This document shows positions 40,236 to 52,082 of a stretch of DNA of 64,000 nt, one piece after another. Each line of letters opens with the position of its first letter. Position 1 is the stretch's first letter. The stretch is from Nocardia sp. (GTDB taxonomy: Bacteria > Actinomycetota > Actinomycetes > Mycobacteriales > Mycobacteriaceae). The translations under genes and the position numbers were made by a program. The notes below the pieces were generated by a model. It saw nothing but the letters and a program-made list of their open reading frames with translations. It was not told the DNA's origin and searched no databases. The DNA is taken from NCBI RefSeq assembly GCF_025465275.1, contig NZ_JAODNK010000028.1:1-64000 (forward strand). Reading direction: 5' to 3'.

Positions 40236-41518
40236 TGCCCAAGAGAGAGCGTAAGCAACGCAATCCGAATGGGTCGGGCACGATCGGCCCGCGCAAGGAC
40301 GGCCGTTTCGAGCTGAAGCTGTTCGTGGATGCCCCGGACGGGCGGCGCAAGCGGATCAGCGTCTACGGGGTGACCTGGGACGAGGCCGATGCCGAACGTA
40401 CCCGGTTGAAGGAGCTGCAGCGCAAGGGAATGCCGGTGGACGTGACTACCGTGACGGTCGGGCAGTACCTCAAGCATTGGCTCGAAGATGTTGCGCAACA
40501 ACAGGTTCGGCCGACGACGTACCGTTCCTATGAACAGCTGGTGCGTCTCTACCTGGTGCCGGGGCTGGGCAGGAAGAAGCTGCGGGTGTTGCAGGCGCAG
40601 CAGGTCCGCACCTGGCTGAGCGGGCTCGCGTCGCAATGCCAATGCTGTGTGCAGGGCAAGGATGCCAGGCGCACGCTCGACCCCGATGACCCGAGCGCGG
40701 TCGACGTGAGTAAGGCGCGTTGTTGTGCGCGGATCCCAAAGGACTGCTGCGAGCAGTGCCCGAGTGCCGGCACCCGGCGGGCATTGCTGCGGGTCCTGCG
40801 GGCGGCACTCCAGCACGCGGTGAATGAGGAGGAGCTGGTCAGCAGGAATGTGGCCCGGCAGGTGCGGATGCCCGCACGGGACGAACGGCGTCCGCGCGAA
40901 TGGACCGCGCAGGAGGCGGCCCTGTTCTTGACCGAGGCGCGCAAGGATCGGTTGCATGCGTTGTGGGTGGTCGCGCTGTCGCTGGGTCTGCGCCGTGGGG
41001 AAGCGCTCGGTCTGCGGTGGGTCGATGTCGATTTCGTCCGTGGTCGGCTCGATATCGCGCAGGCGCTGCACCGCGTCGGCGGTGAAACCATTTTCCTGCG
41101 GCCCAAGACGGACTCGTCGGAGAGCTGGGTGCCGCTGACGCCGGAGATGGTTCGGCTGCTTCGGCAACGCCGCGATGATCAGCGCGCGAACACGATCGAG
41201 GCCAAGGCGAACCGGGGCGGGCTGGTGTTCACCACCAAGAACGGCACGCCGCTGTCTCCGCGGAACATCAATCGGGCCTTCGAGCGGTTGTGTCGGCGGG
41301 CGGGTGTCCGGCGGATTCGCCTGCACGATCTGCGGCACTCGTGCGCGACGCTGCTGTTCACTCAGGGGGTGGATGCCGCGACGGTGCAACGGATTCTGCG
41401 GCACAGCTCGATCACGGTGACCACGAGTACCTACATGAAGGTGATCGAGGAGGTACGCCGCGATGCGCTCGGCGGGATGGACGCCTTGGTGAAGGGTGGG
41501 GATGACGAAATCGCCTGA
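40235..41518 (+). CDS. int: Site-specific tyrosine integrase
   Basis: 427 residues. Catalytic residues R253 (GLRRGEALGL), H364 and R367 (HDLRH), H390 (LRHSS), Y400 (TSTYMKV). N-terminal AP2-like arm-binding domain (GTIGPRKDGRFELKLF). The core-binding domain carries a Cys-rich insert (Cys135, 137, 138, 163, 164, 171, 172, 175), typical of pSAM2-type AICE integrases. Sits 84 bases from the attR repeat. Confidence 0.95.
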   Translation: MPKRERKQRNPNGSGTIGPRKDGRFELKLFVDAPDGRRKRISVYGVTWDEADAERTRLKELQRKGMPVDVTTVTVGQYLKHWLEDVAQQQVRPTTYRSYEQLVRLYLVPGLGRKKLRVLQAQQVRTWLSGLASQCQCCVQGKDARRTLDPDDPSAVDVSKARCCARIPKDCCEQCPSAGTRRALLRVLRAALQHAVNEEELVSRNVARQVRMPARDERRPREWTAQEAALFLTEARKDRLHALWVVALSLGLRRGEALGLRWVDVDFVRGRLDIAQALHRVGGETIFLRPKTDSSESWVPLTPEMVRLLRQRRDDQRANTIEAKANRGGLVFTTKNGTPLSPRNINRAFERLCRRAGVRRIRLHDLRHSCATLLFTQGVDAATVQRILRHSSITVTTSTYMKVIEEVRRDALGGMDALVKGGDDEIA

Positions 41519-41548
41519 AAAGGTGGCGCATTGTCGTCAGAAGAGTCG

Positions 41549-41596
41549 TCAAAGGCCCGTACCGACCGAATGAATTCGGCTGATACGGGCCTTTGA
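41549..41596. terminator. Bidirectional terminator after int
   Basis: TCAAAGGCCCGTA (41549-41561) pairs with TACGGGCCTTTGA (41584-41596), with an inner CCGAAT/ATTCGG stem. It separates int from the tRNA and insulates the element. Confidence 0.8.
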
Positions 41597-41601
41597 CCTG
41601 C

Positions 41602-41676
<75 letters not shown>

Positions 41677-41979
41677 ATGCCTGTGCATTGGGGTCTCTGC
41701 CTTGCGGCTTCGGCCTCTCTGCGGTGCGGAAGAAACATTAACAGGCTCGGCGCGGAAAAGTGAAATCGTCCCCTTGAGCTGCGTGTTTGTGGACTTCGAA
41801 GATCTCTGGGGGGAGTGTTAACGAATCGGGGGGCGGTGGGGATGAAACGGTCGAGCCCTGCGGGGGCCGGGCGGCGCTGGCGCGTGGCCGCTCCCGGCGG
41901 GCATGGTGGTCGAGCAGGCGTGGTCGGGGCCGAATGCGCTCGGAGACGACTACGTACCGAGACGTGAAGTGGGGTTGTA
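41677..41979. other. Intergenic region before ldt
   Basis: About 300 bases between tRNA-Lys and the L,D-transpeptidase gene. It must hold promoters for both. No gene or clear repeat seen. Confidence 0.45.
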
Positions 41980-43197
41980 ATGAGCTTTGGTCAGGGCCGG
42001 CGCCGTTCGAGGCAGTGGCGGGGATCGGCCGCACTCTTGTCGGTGCTCGCGCTTGCGTTGGTGGCGTGCACTTCCGGGAACTCTTCGAAGGATTCGGGTT
42101 CGGTCGTTATCGATTCCAACCCGGTCAGTGAGCTGGTGAAACCGAAGCTGGTGTCGCCGGTGAAGGACGGCGACCGCGGGATTTCGCCCGGTGATCCGCT
42201 GGTGCTGAAGGTCGAGGACGGCAAGCTCACGAATGTTGCGCTGACCAATCCGGACGGGAAGACGGTGGCGGGGGAGTTGTCGCCGGACGGCCTGACCTGG
42301 ACGTCGACCGAGCAGTTGGGCTTTGCGCGCACGTACAAGCTGGCGGTGGAAGCCATCGGCCTCGGCGGTGCGACCAAGTCGACTATGAGCTTCAGCACGA
42401 TTTCGCCGAAAAATCGCACGCACCCGTATCTGCTGCCCGCCGAGAACGAGGTGGTGGGCATCGGCCAGCCGGTCGCGGTGCAGTTCGACGAGAACATTCC
42501 GGACCGCGCGGCCGCGCAGAACGCGATCAAAATCACCACCACGCCCGCGGTGGAGGGCGCCTTCTATTGGGTGAACAATCGCGAAGTGCGTTGGCGGCCG
42601 GAGCATTTCTGGGCTCCGGGCACCCGGGTCGATATCAATGTGAACGTGTACGGCCGGGATCTGGGCAACGGCCTGGTCGGCGATTCCGACATCACTTCGA
42701 ACTTCACCGTCGGCGATGCGACGGTCTTCACCGCGGACGACAACACCAAAATGGTGACGGTGGAGAAGAACGGCGAGGTGGTCAAGACCATGCCGACCTC
42801 GATGGGTAAGAACAGCGCCCCCACCGACAATGGCATCTATATCGTCGGCGACAAGTTCGACAAGATCATCATGGATTCCTCCACCTACGGCGTCCCGGTG
42901 GGCTCACCCAATGGCTACAAGACCCCGGTCGACTGGGCGACCCGGATCTCCTACTCCGGCATCTTCTTCCATTCGGCGCCCTGGTCGGTCGGGCAGCAGG
43001 GCTACAGCAATACCAGCCACGGCTGCCTGAACCTGAGCCCGGAGAACGCGCACTGGGTGTACCAGAACGCCAAGCGCGGCGACATCACCATCGTCAAGAA
43101 CACCGTCGGCGGCACCCTGTCCGGCGTGGACGGATTGGGCGACTGGAATGTGCCGTGGCCGCAGTGGAAGGCCGGCAACGCCGACGACAACCGCTGA
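41980..43197 (+). CDS. L,D-transpeptidase lipoprotein (LdtMt2-like)
   Basis: 405 residues. Lipoprotein signal with lipobox LVAC (Cys30). Two Ig-like domains (about 40-150 and 150-250) precede a YkuD domain whose active site is SHGC (His347, Cys349), after FHSAPWSVGQQGYSNTSHGC. It forms 3-3 crosslinks in peptidoglycan on the outer face and is sensitive to carbapenems by family. Layout and length equal M. tuberculosis LdtMt2 (408 residues). ATG 41980. Confidence 0.93.
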   Translation: MSFGQGRRRSRQWRGSAALLSVLALALVACTSGNSSKDSGSVVIDSNPVSELVKPKLVSPVKDGDRGISPGDPLVLKVEDGKLTNVALTNPDGKTVAGELSPDGLTWTSTEQLGFARTYKLAVEAIGLGGATKSTMSFSTISPKNRTHPYLLPAENEVVGIGQPVAVQFDENIPDRAAAQNAIKITTTPAVEGAFYWVNNREVRWRPEHFWAPGTRVDINVNVYGRDLGNGLVGDSDITSNFTVGDATVFTADDNTKMVTVEKNGEVVKTMPTSMGKNSAPTDNGIYIVGDKFDKIIMDSSTYGVPVGSPNGYKTPVDWATRISYSGIFFHSAPWSVGQQGYSNTSHGCLNLSPENAHWVYQNAKRGDITIVKNTVGGTLSGVDGLGDWNVPWPQWKAGNADDNR

Positions 43198-43209
43198 GGC
43201 AGACAACAA

Positions 43210-43243
43210 GGAAGGGGCGCCGGCGAAAGCCGGCGCCCCTTCC
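43210..43243 (+). terminator. Terminator after ldt
   Basis: Perfect 15-bp stem GGAAGGGGCGCCGGC with a GAAA tetraloop and its complement. Lies 12 bases after the ldt stop and faces the convergent gene at 43268. Confidence 0.85.
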
Positions 43244-43267
43244 TCGTGCTCGATGCGAATCGTGAAA

Positions 43268-43633
43268 CTACAGGGAGGGCAATCCGAGATTGCCGCCACC
43301 GGTCAGGCTGCCGCAGCCGAGGCTGGAATTGCCGACAATGGTGGACGCGCTACCGGTGACCGCGCACAGCGTCTTGAAATTGCCGAGCAGCAGCTTGTCG
43401 AGGTTGGGGATTCCGAAGGATCCGGTGCCGGTCGACCCCGTGGTCGCCAGGCCGCCGGCACTACCGGTCTTGGCGGACCCGGACGCCGAACCGGTGACCG
43501 AAGCCTCCAGCGGATCGCCCGTAGTCGTGGTGGTGGATGCGTCCGTGAGGGTGATTTCCGCGGAGGCGACAGCGGGAGCTGCGGTCATGATGGCTGCGGT
43601 GGCTAGCAGAGTCGTTACGGCCGAACGCTTCAC
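43268..43633 (-). CDS. Small secreted protein of unknown function
   Basis: 121 residues with a Sec signal (MKRSAVTTLLATAAIMTAAP, cleavage likely after ASA near residue 25). Thr/Ser/Gly-rich middle, then a conserved-looking end with two Cys (NFKTLCAVTG and SSLGCGSL) that may form a disulfide. Resembles small secreted Gly/Ser-rich proteins of Nocardia. GTG start at 43633. Function unknown. Confidence 0.7.
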   Translation of the reverse strand: MKRSAVTTLLATAAIMTAAPAVASAEITLTDASTTTTTGDPLEASVTGSASGSAKTGSAGGLATTGSTGTGSFGIPNLDKLLLGNFKTLCAVTGSASTIVGNSSLGCGSLTGGGNLGLPSL

Positions 43634-43772
43634 GTGAGGGTCTTCCTTGATCGAGCGCGGGTCGGGGGCCCCGACTCCCCCGTGTTGCCATGCAGTCTAC
43701 GAAGATCACGTGGCATGCGCCACAGTATCCAATACAGAGATGCACCGGTCACATGCGGATACGGGCCGTCGA

Positions 43773-44417
43773 TCACCCGACGCGAGCAATGGCCCGCACG
43801 GGTGCTCCGTCTGCGCCGGGCAGATTGAGGGGGAACAGGGATGCTTCTATGCCGAGGCCCTGCTGTTGCGCCTGCAGCACCGCGGCCAGGCCGGTGAGAT
43901 TTTCGGCGATCACGGCATGGGCGCCGCACAGTATCTTATGCGACGGAATGTCTTGCGCCGGAGTGGGATCCACGCTCAGCGCATCGATCCCCACGGTCCG
44001 TACCCCGGCCTCGACGAGGTAGCTCGCCGCCTCGGGCGTCAGATACGGATGTGCCAGGTAGGCGGGTGTTCCCCAGTGCTCCGACCACCCCGTGGCGATC
44101 AGCACGATCTGCCCGGCCGCGATCTTGCCCTCGAAATACTCGCGTCCGATCGCAGCGCGCGCAGCCAGCCCCCGGGCATCCACGACCACCGCCGGCCCGT
44201 TGAACCGCTCCAGCGGCAGCGCGTCCAGTGTCGGCAGTGAGTCATCTATATGGGCCGGCGCATCCACATGCGTCCCGCTCTGCGACCCCATCTCCAGGTG
44301 CAGCACATTGACCCCGTCCACCGGGACGGTCAGCGCAGGCCGGATCCGCACCTCCGGATCGCCCGGATACACGGGCATCCCGCTCAGCAACGGAACCGAC
44401 AGATCGATGATGCGCAT
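43773..44417 (-). CDS. Cyclase-family metal hydrolase (kynurenine formamidase-like)
   Basis: 214 residues. Family motif GSQSGTHVDAPAHIDDSLPT carries HxxxP and His/Asp metal ligands; IDLSVPLLSGMPVYPGDPEV at the N-terminus is typical. Members include arylformamidases and isatin hydrolases; substrate unknown. ATG 44417 with GGAGG 7 bases upstream; the open frame continues but without homology. A Tat-exported paralogue lies at 57823. Confidence 0.88.
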   Translation of the reverse strand: MRIIDLSVPLLSGMPVYPGDPEVRIRPALTVPVDGVNVLHLEMGSQSGTHVDAPAHIDDSLPTLDALPLERFNGPAVVVDARGLAARAAIGREYFEGKIAAGQIVLIATGWSEHWGTPAYLAHPYLTPEAASYLVEAGVRTVGIDALSVDPTPAQDIPSHKILCGAHAVIAENLTGLAAVLQAQQQGLGIEASLFPLNLPGADGAPVRAIARVG

Positions 44418-44543
44418 GGTCAGCCTCCGGGAGATTTTCGGTCGTGAGTCGTAGGTAACTACGAAATTCCAGCTTTCGGAAGGGGTGAAAATGGTTCGCG
44501 AAAACCATCCCGCCCGATACTGGAATGAGTCATACTTCGGAAC

Positions 44544-47250
<2,707 letters not shown>

Positions 47251-47280
47251 TCGCCTGTCATAAGGTTCGAACTACGGGAG

Positions 47281-47312
47281 CAGCCCCGGTCCGCAAGGGC
47301 CGGGGCTGTTGC
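47281..47312 (+). terminator. Terminator after katG
   Basis: CAGCCCCGG / CCGGGGCTG stem with GCAA loop, followed by TTGCTT. Confidence 0.75.
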
Positions 47313-47427
47313 TTGCCCGGGTTAGCGCTCACCCACCGCACAGGAAGTGTCCAGCTGGTCGCCAGGGTCGCTGTTTACCCTGATTACGCGAGCTATTCGC
47401 GTCCGACGAGCCGAACGGAGCCGCACA

Positions 47428-48273
47428 ATGGCAGTCAGTAGGCGGTCGGTGATGAGGGCGGGGGATTTGCTGTGGGGGCGAGTGCACCGGATCGATGAAG
47501 TCCGTGCGGCGCAGGTCCCGTCGGTGCGGTCGCCGGGCGGTGCGCCGGTGGTGCTGCTGCACGGCCAGCCCGGTGATCGATCCGATTGGGACGCGGTCAT
47601 CGCATGTTTACCGGGTTCGATCGACGCCATGGCGCTGGATCGCCCGGGATACGGCGAAAACCCCTGTCCGGCAACAACTGTCGAGGAGAATGCGCGCTGG
47701 CTGGTGGAGCGCCTGGAACGCGAGCAGATCGCCGACGCCGTCCTGGTCGGGCATTCCTACGGCGGCGGGGTCGCGCTCGCGGCCGCCGCGATGGCGCCGG
47801 AGCGGGTGCGTGGCCTGGTACTGCTCGCCAGTGTCGGGCCCGGCTGTCTGACGCCCTGGGACACCATGCTGGCCGCACCCGTGGCCGGGCCGATGATTTC
47901 GGTGACCGCCTGGTCGCTGCTGCCGTGGCTGGCGCGCAGGTATCCCGATCACAATGCGAATCCCTCGTGGCAGGCGCTGGCCGAGATCCACCATGCGCAC
48001 GGTGCGGTGTGGCGCAGCTTCCTGTTCGAGCAGCGTGAGCTCCGGCACGGTTTCGAGCGCTGGATCGCCGCCCTGCAGGAGAGCACGGTGCCGACCCTGG
48101 TCGTCGCCGATTCGACCGACAAGGTCGTGCCCGTGGCCACCGCCCGGGCACTGCACGAGCAGCTGCCGTGCTCGCGCCTGGAGCTGGTGCACGGCGGCGG
48201 TCATCAGCTGCCGCGCCGGATTCCGCAGGTCATCGCTACCGCGATTGCCGACTTTGTCGAATCACTGGACTGA
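47428..48273 (+). CDS. Alpha/beta-fold hydrolase
   Basis: 281 residues from ATG 47428 (ATG 47452 also possible). HGQPGDRSDWD (oxyanion loop), nucleophile GHSYGGG, acid in ADSTDKVVP, His in GGGHQLP. The sequence resembles small C-C hydrolases and haloperoxidase-like enzymes. Possible N-terminal amphipathic helix. Stands alone between katG and a glycosyltransferase; substrate unknown. Confidence 0.88.
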   Translation: MAVSRRSVMRAGDLLWGRVHRIDEVRAAQVPSVRSPGGAPVVLLHGQPGDRSDWDAVIACLPGSIDAMALDRPGYGENPCPATTVEENARWLVERLEREQIADAVLVGHSYGGGVALAAAAMAPERVRGLVLLASVGPGCLTPWDTMLAAPVAGPMISVTAWSLLPWLARRYPDHNANPSWQALAEIHHAHGAVWRSFLFEQRELRHGFERWIAALQESTVPTLVVADSTDKVVPVATARALHEQLPCSRLELVHGGGHQLPRRIPQVIATAIADFVESLD

Positions 48274-48339
48274 AACGCTCGCAGCAACCTCACGGCTCGC
48301 TCCCAGGGCCCTCGCCGCTGCGGTTGCGTAAATAGTGAG

Positions 48340-50493
48340 GTGACTACGACTATCGACGCGGCGCCCGGGGCGAACCCGGAGTCCTCCGCGGCACCGCGCC
48401 GGCGGACCACTTGGGATCGCACGGTCTGGGAGCGAATCGCGCTAGGGGTCCTGCTCGTAGGGACGGCGGTGATGTATCTGTGGAACATCACCATCAACGG
48501 CATGGGCAATCAGTTCTATGCCGGTGCGGCACAGGCCGGTTCGAAGAACTGGGAGGCGCTGCTCTTCGGTTCGCTGGATACGGGCAACTTCATCACCGTC
48601 GACAAGCCACCGGTATCGCAGTGGGTGATGGGGCTTTCCGGGCAGATCTTCGGATTCAGCAGTGCCAGCATGCTCATTCCGCAGGCGCTGATGGCGGTCG
48701 CCGCGGTCGCCCTGCTCTACGGCGCGGTGACCCGGATCAGTGGCCGCACGGCCGGTCTGGTGGCGGGCACAGTCCTCGCGCTGACGCCGGTCGCGGCCTT
48801 GATGTTCCGCTTCAACAACCCCGATGCCGTCATGGTGCTGCTGATGATGGCGGGGGCCTACTGCACGGTGCGAGCCCTGCAGCGCGGCGCCACCATGTGG
48901 ATCATGCTGGCGGGTGTGGCTCTCGGCTTCGCCTTCCTGGCGAAGATGCTCGAGGGTTTGATGGTGCTCCCGGCGCTCGGGCTCGCCTACTTGATCGCGG
49001 CACCGAATCCGATTCGTACGCGCCTGCTGCAGCTGTTCGGCGCGACGGTCGCGCTGCTCGCCTCGTCCGGCTGGTTCGTCTTTGTGACGCTGTTGTGGCC
49101 GACTTCCTCGCGGCCGTACATCGCCGGTTCGACCGACAACAACTTCATGAATCTGGTCTTGGGCTACAACGGATTTGCGCGAGTGCTCGGCCGTAATCAC
49201 GGTGGTGGCGGCCGCGGCGGTGCCGGACCGACGACACCGCAGGTGCCCCCGACCGGTCAGAACATTCCGGGGCAGACCCCGGGAGTCCCCGGTGCGACCC
49301 ACGGTGCGGCACAGGGCGCGGATGCCGCGGCTCAGCGCGGTGGCGGCTTCGGCGGCTTCGGCGGCCAGAGTCATGGTCTGAGCCGGCTGTTCGGTGGCGA
49401 ATTCGGCTTCGAGATCGCCTGGTTGCTGCCCGCGGCACTGCTGGCCTTCGTGCTCGTCCTGGTTTCCCGGGGCCGGGCGCCGCGTACCGATATGGTGCGG
49501 GCCGGTGCGATCATCTTCGGTGGCTGGATGGTCATCGACGGTCTGGTGCTGAGCTATATGCAGGGCACGATCCATCCGTACTACAGCCTCTCGATCGCCC
49601 CCGCCATCGGCGGCATGTTCGCCATCGGCGTCTTCGAGATGTGGCGTGCACGGGAAAGCTGGTTCGGCCGTATCGGTTTGGCGGCGCTGATTGCCACCAG
49701 CGGCATCTGGAGCTACATACTGCTCGACCGCAACTCCGCCTGGATGCCCGCACTGCGGATCACGATTCTGGTGGTCACCCTGCTGGCGACGCTGGCACTG
49801 GTGATTCCGTGGAACGGACAGGTCCGCAAGCGGGTAGCGGTGGTGGCCTTGATTGCCGGATTGATCGGTGCGATGGGCGGCTCGGCGGCCTATGCGGTCA
49901 CCACGATCGGTGTGGCGCATCAGGGTGGCGGTCCGACGGTGGGCCCGGTGCTGCACACCGCGAACGGAAACCGTGGCGGCATGGGCGGTTTCGGCGGCGG
50001 CGGGCAGAGCAATCCGCAATTGGACGGCCTGCTCGAGAACACGACGACCAAGTGGTCGGCAGCGACGAACGGTTCGTCCACCGCCGCCGGTCTGGAATTG
50101 GCAAGCAACACAGCGGTTATGGCGATCGGCGGCTTCAGTGGCAGTGATCCGACGCCGACGCTGAGCCAGTTCATCGACTACGTCAAGAACCATCAGGTCA
50201 CCTACTACCTGGTGCAGCAGAACGGCGGCCGTGGTGGTGGCGGTAATGCGGGCGGTGCGGTGCCCGGAGCCACCGGTGGCGCTACCCACGACAACACCAC
50301 CGGTGGTGCACGTGACAACGGCGGTGCCGGACGGCCTGCCGGTACGACACCCGGCGATCCGGCTGCCGGAAATGCCGGTGGCGGTTTCGGCCGCAACGGC
50401 CACACCGACATCACCAACTGGGTGGCAGCCAATTTCAAGCCGGTGACCGTCGGGTCGACCACCGTATACGACCTGTCGGGTTACACGGGCTGA
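48340..50493 (+). CDS. GT39-family membrane glycosyltransferase (ArnT/PMT-like)
   Basis: 717 residues. About 10-12 membrane helices. Catalytic first loop: LDTGNFITVDKPPVSQWVMG with the Asp of the GT39/ArnT type (DKPP). Two Gly/Asn/Ala-rich low-complexity loops (about residues 285-345 and 555-580, 625-690) interrupt the fold. Uses a polyprenyl-phospho-sugar, probably mannose, on the outer face. Lengthy C-terminal extracytoplasmic domain (TTTKWSAATNGSSTAAGLEL). GTG start 48340. Confidence 0.9.
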   Translation: MTTTIDAAPGANPESSAAPRRRTTWDRTVWERIALGVLLVGTAVMYLWNITINGMGNQFYAGAAQAGSKNWEALLFGSLDTGNFITVDKPPVSQWVMGLSGQIFGFSSASMLIPQALMAVAAVALLYGAVTRISGRTAGLVAGTVLALTPVAALMFRFNNPDAVMVLLMMAGAYCTVRALQRGATMWIMLAGVALGFAFLAKMLEGLMVLPALGLAYLIAAPNPIRTRLLQLFGATVALLASSGWFVFVTLLWPTSSRPYIAGSTDNNFMNLVLGYNGFARVLGRNHGGGGRGGAGPTTPQVPPTGQNIPGQTPGVPGATHGAAQGADAAAQRGGGFGGFGGQSHGLSRLFGGEFGFEIAWLLPAALLAFVLVLVSRGRAPRTDMVRAGAIIFGGWMVIDGLVLSYMQGTIHPYYSLSIAPAIGGMFAIGVFEMWRARESWFGRIGLAALIATSGIWSYILLDRNSAWMPALRITILVVTLLATLALVIPWNGQVRKRVAVVALIAGLIGAMGGSAAYAVTTIGVAHQGGGPTVGPVLHTANGNRGGMGGFGGGGQSNPQLDGLLENTTTKWSAATNGSSTAAGLELASNTAVMAIGGFSGSDPTPTLSQFIDYVKNHQVTYYLVQQNGGRGGGGNAGGAVPGATGGATHDNTTGGARDNGGAGRPAGTTPGDPAAGNAGGGFGRNGHTDITNWVAANFKPVTVGSTTVYDLSGYTG

Positions 50494-50509
50494 TATACGG
50501 AACCGCGGC

Positions 50510-50539
50510 GAACCCGTCCACAATGGTGTGGACGGGTTC
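50510..50539. terminator. Bidirectional terminator
   Basis: Perfect 13-bp stem GAACCCGTCCACA with a 4-base loop, between the stops of the convergent GT39 and permease genes. Confidence 0.8.
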
Positions 50540-50556
50540 GCCGGCGTCCGGCCGGG

Positions 50557-52047
50557 CTACGGCACCGGTGCGACGGCGTGGTCGTCGTGCGCCGGTTGTC
50601 GCCGCAGGACCGAATGCTTACGGCCGTAGGCGAAATAGACGACCATGCCCAGTGCCATCCAGATGACGAAGCGCAGCCAGGTCTCGATGGAGAGATTGAG
50701 CATGAGCCACAGACACGACAGCGCGGCGAGGATCGGGACCAGCGGCACCCAGGGGACGCGGAAGCCGCGGGGCAGGTCCGGCCGGGTCCGGCGCAGGATC
50801 GGGACGCCGATCGACACCAGTGCGAAGGCCACCAGTGTGCCGATATTGACCATCTCTTCGAGCGTGCCGAAGTCGACGAATCCGGCCAGCAGCGCACAGG
50901 CGATGCCCACGATGACGGTCAGCCGCACCGGCGTGCCGTGCGGACCGGTGCGGGCCAGGCTGCGGGGCAGCAGGCCGTCGCGGGCCATGGCGAACAGCAC
51001 CCGGGTCTGGCCCAGGAACATGACCATGACCACGGTCGACAGGCCGGCCAGCGCGCCGATGGAGATGATGTTCTTCACCCAGGTCGCGCCGTTCAGCGCG
51101 AAAGCCGTTGCCAGCGTGGCATTCCCGTCGGCGAGCGCGGTGTAGGGCACCATGCCGGTGAGGATCAGCGAGACCGCGACATAGAGCACGGTGACAATGG
51201 CCAGCGAGGCGAAGATGCCGCGCGGGACATTGCGCTGCGGATCGCGGGTCTCCTCGGCGGTGGTGGCGACAACATCGAATCCGATGAACGCGAAGAACAC
51301 CAGGCTGGCCGCGGCCAGCAGTCCGTACCAGCCGAAGCTGGTGCCGCCGGAGCCGGTGAGGTACGCGAACAGCGACTGCCGCAACCCTTCCGCCTTCGCG
51401 GACGGCTGTGACGGCGGAATGTAGGGCGTCAGATTCGAGGCCTTGAAATAGGTGGCGCCGACCACCAGCACCAGGGCGACCACCGCGAGTTTGATGGCGA
51501 CCGCAATCGCCGACACCCGCGACGAAAGCTTGGTGCCGGTGGCCAGCAGCACGCCGACCACCGCGATGATCAGCACTGCGCCCCAATCGAAATGGATCGA
51601 GCCCAGCGTGATGACCGGCGCGTGTGAGCCGAGCACCTCGCCCAGGTATTGCGACCACCCCTTGGCCACCACGGAGACCGCGAGGGCGAATTCCAGGATC
51701 AGGTCCCAGCCGATGATCCACGCGATGATCTCGCCGAAGGTGGCATAGGCGAAGGTGTACGCGCTGCCCGCCACCGGCACGGTCGAGGCGAATTCGGCGT
51801 AGCAGAGCGCCGTCAGCCCGCACGCGATCGCCGCGAAGACGAAGGCGAGCGATACCGACGGTCCCGCCACCGTGCCCGCGGTGCGGGCGGTGAGGGTGAA
51901 GATGCCCGCGCCGATGACCACCGCGACACCGAAGATGGTGAGATCCTTCGCCGTCAGATCCTTGCGTAGCTTGGAATCCGGGTCGTCGGTGTCCTGGATC
52001 GACTGTTCAACTGATTTGGTGCGGAACAAACCGCTTCTTATCGCCAC
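50557..52047 (-). CDS. APC-family amino acid permease (cationic type)
   Basis: 496 residues, about 12 membrane helices. First helix has the substrate motif VAVVIGAGIFTLTARTAGTV, and the second FASTVPVAGSAYTFAYATFG. Resembles CAT/YfnA cationic or broad amino acid transporters. Lies downstream of and on the same strand as the Val dehydrogenase gene (35-base gap), so probably supplies amino acid to it. GTG start. Confidence 0.9.
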   Translation of the reverse strand: MAIRSGLFRTKSVEQSIQDTDDPDSKLRKDLTAKDLTIFGVAVVIGAGIFTLTARTAGTVAGPSVSLAFVFAAIACGLTALCYAEFASTVPVAGSAYTFAYATFGEIIAWIIGWDLILEFALAVSVVAKGWSQYLGEVLGSHAPVITLGSIHFDWGAVLIIAVVGVLLATGTKLSSRVSAIAVAIKLAVVALVLVVGATYFKASNLTPYIPPSQPSAKAEGLRQSLFAYLTGSGGTSFGWYGLLAAASLVFFAFIGFDVVATTAEETRDPQRNVPRGIFASLAIVTVLYVAVSLILTGMVPYTALADGNATLATAFALNGATWVKNIISIGALAGLSTVVMVMFLGQTRVLFAMARDGLLPRSLARTGPHGTPVRLTVIVGIACALLAGFVDFGTLEEMVNIGTLVAFALVSIGVPILRRTRPDLPRGFRVPWVPLVPILAALSCLWLMLNLSIETWLRFVIWMALGMVVYFAYGRKHSVLRRQPAHDDHAVAPVP

Positions 52048-52082
52048 TCGGGGTTTCCTCTCTGAAACGTGGAGCGCCGCAG

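Noticed and set aside
49190..49380. Gly-rich repetitive DNA in the GT39 gene as a mobile repeat
   Set aside because: Reading frame is continuous and the repeats encode low-complexity extracytoplasmic loops.
48442..50523. 693-codon open frame on the minus strand
   Set aside because: Antisense of the GT39 gene. The product is His/Arg/Gln-rich with no membrane segments.
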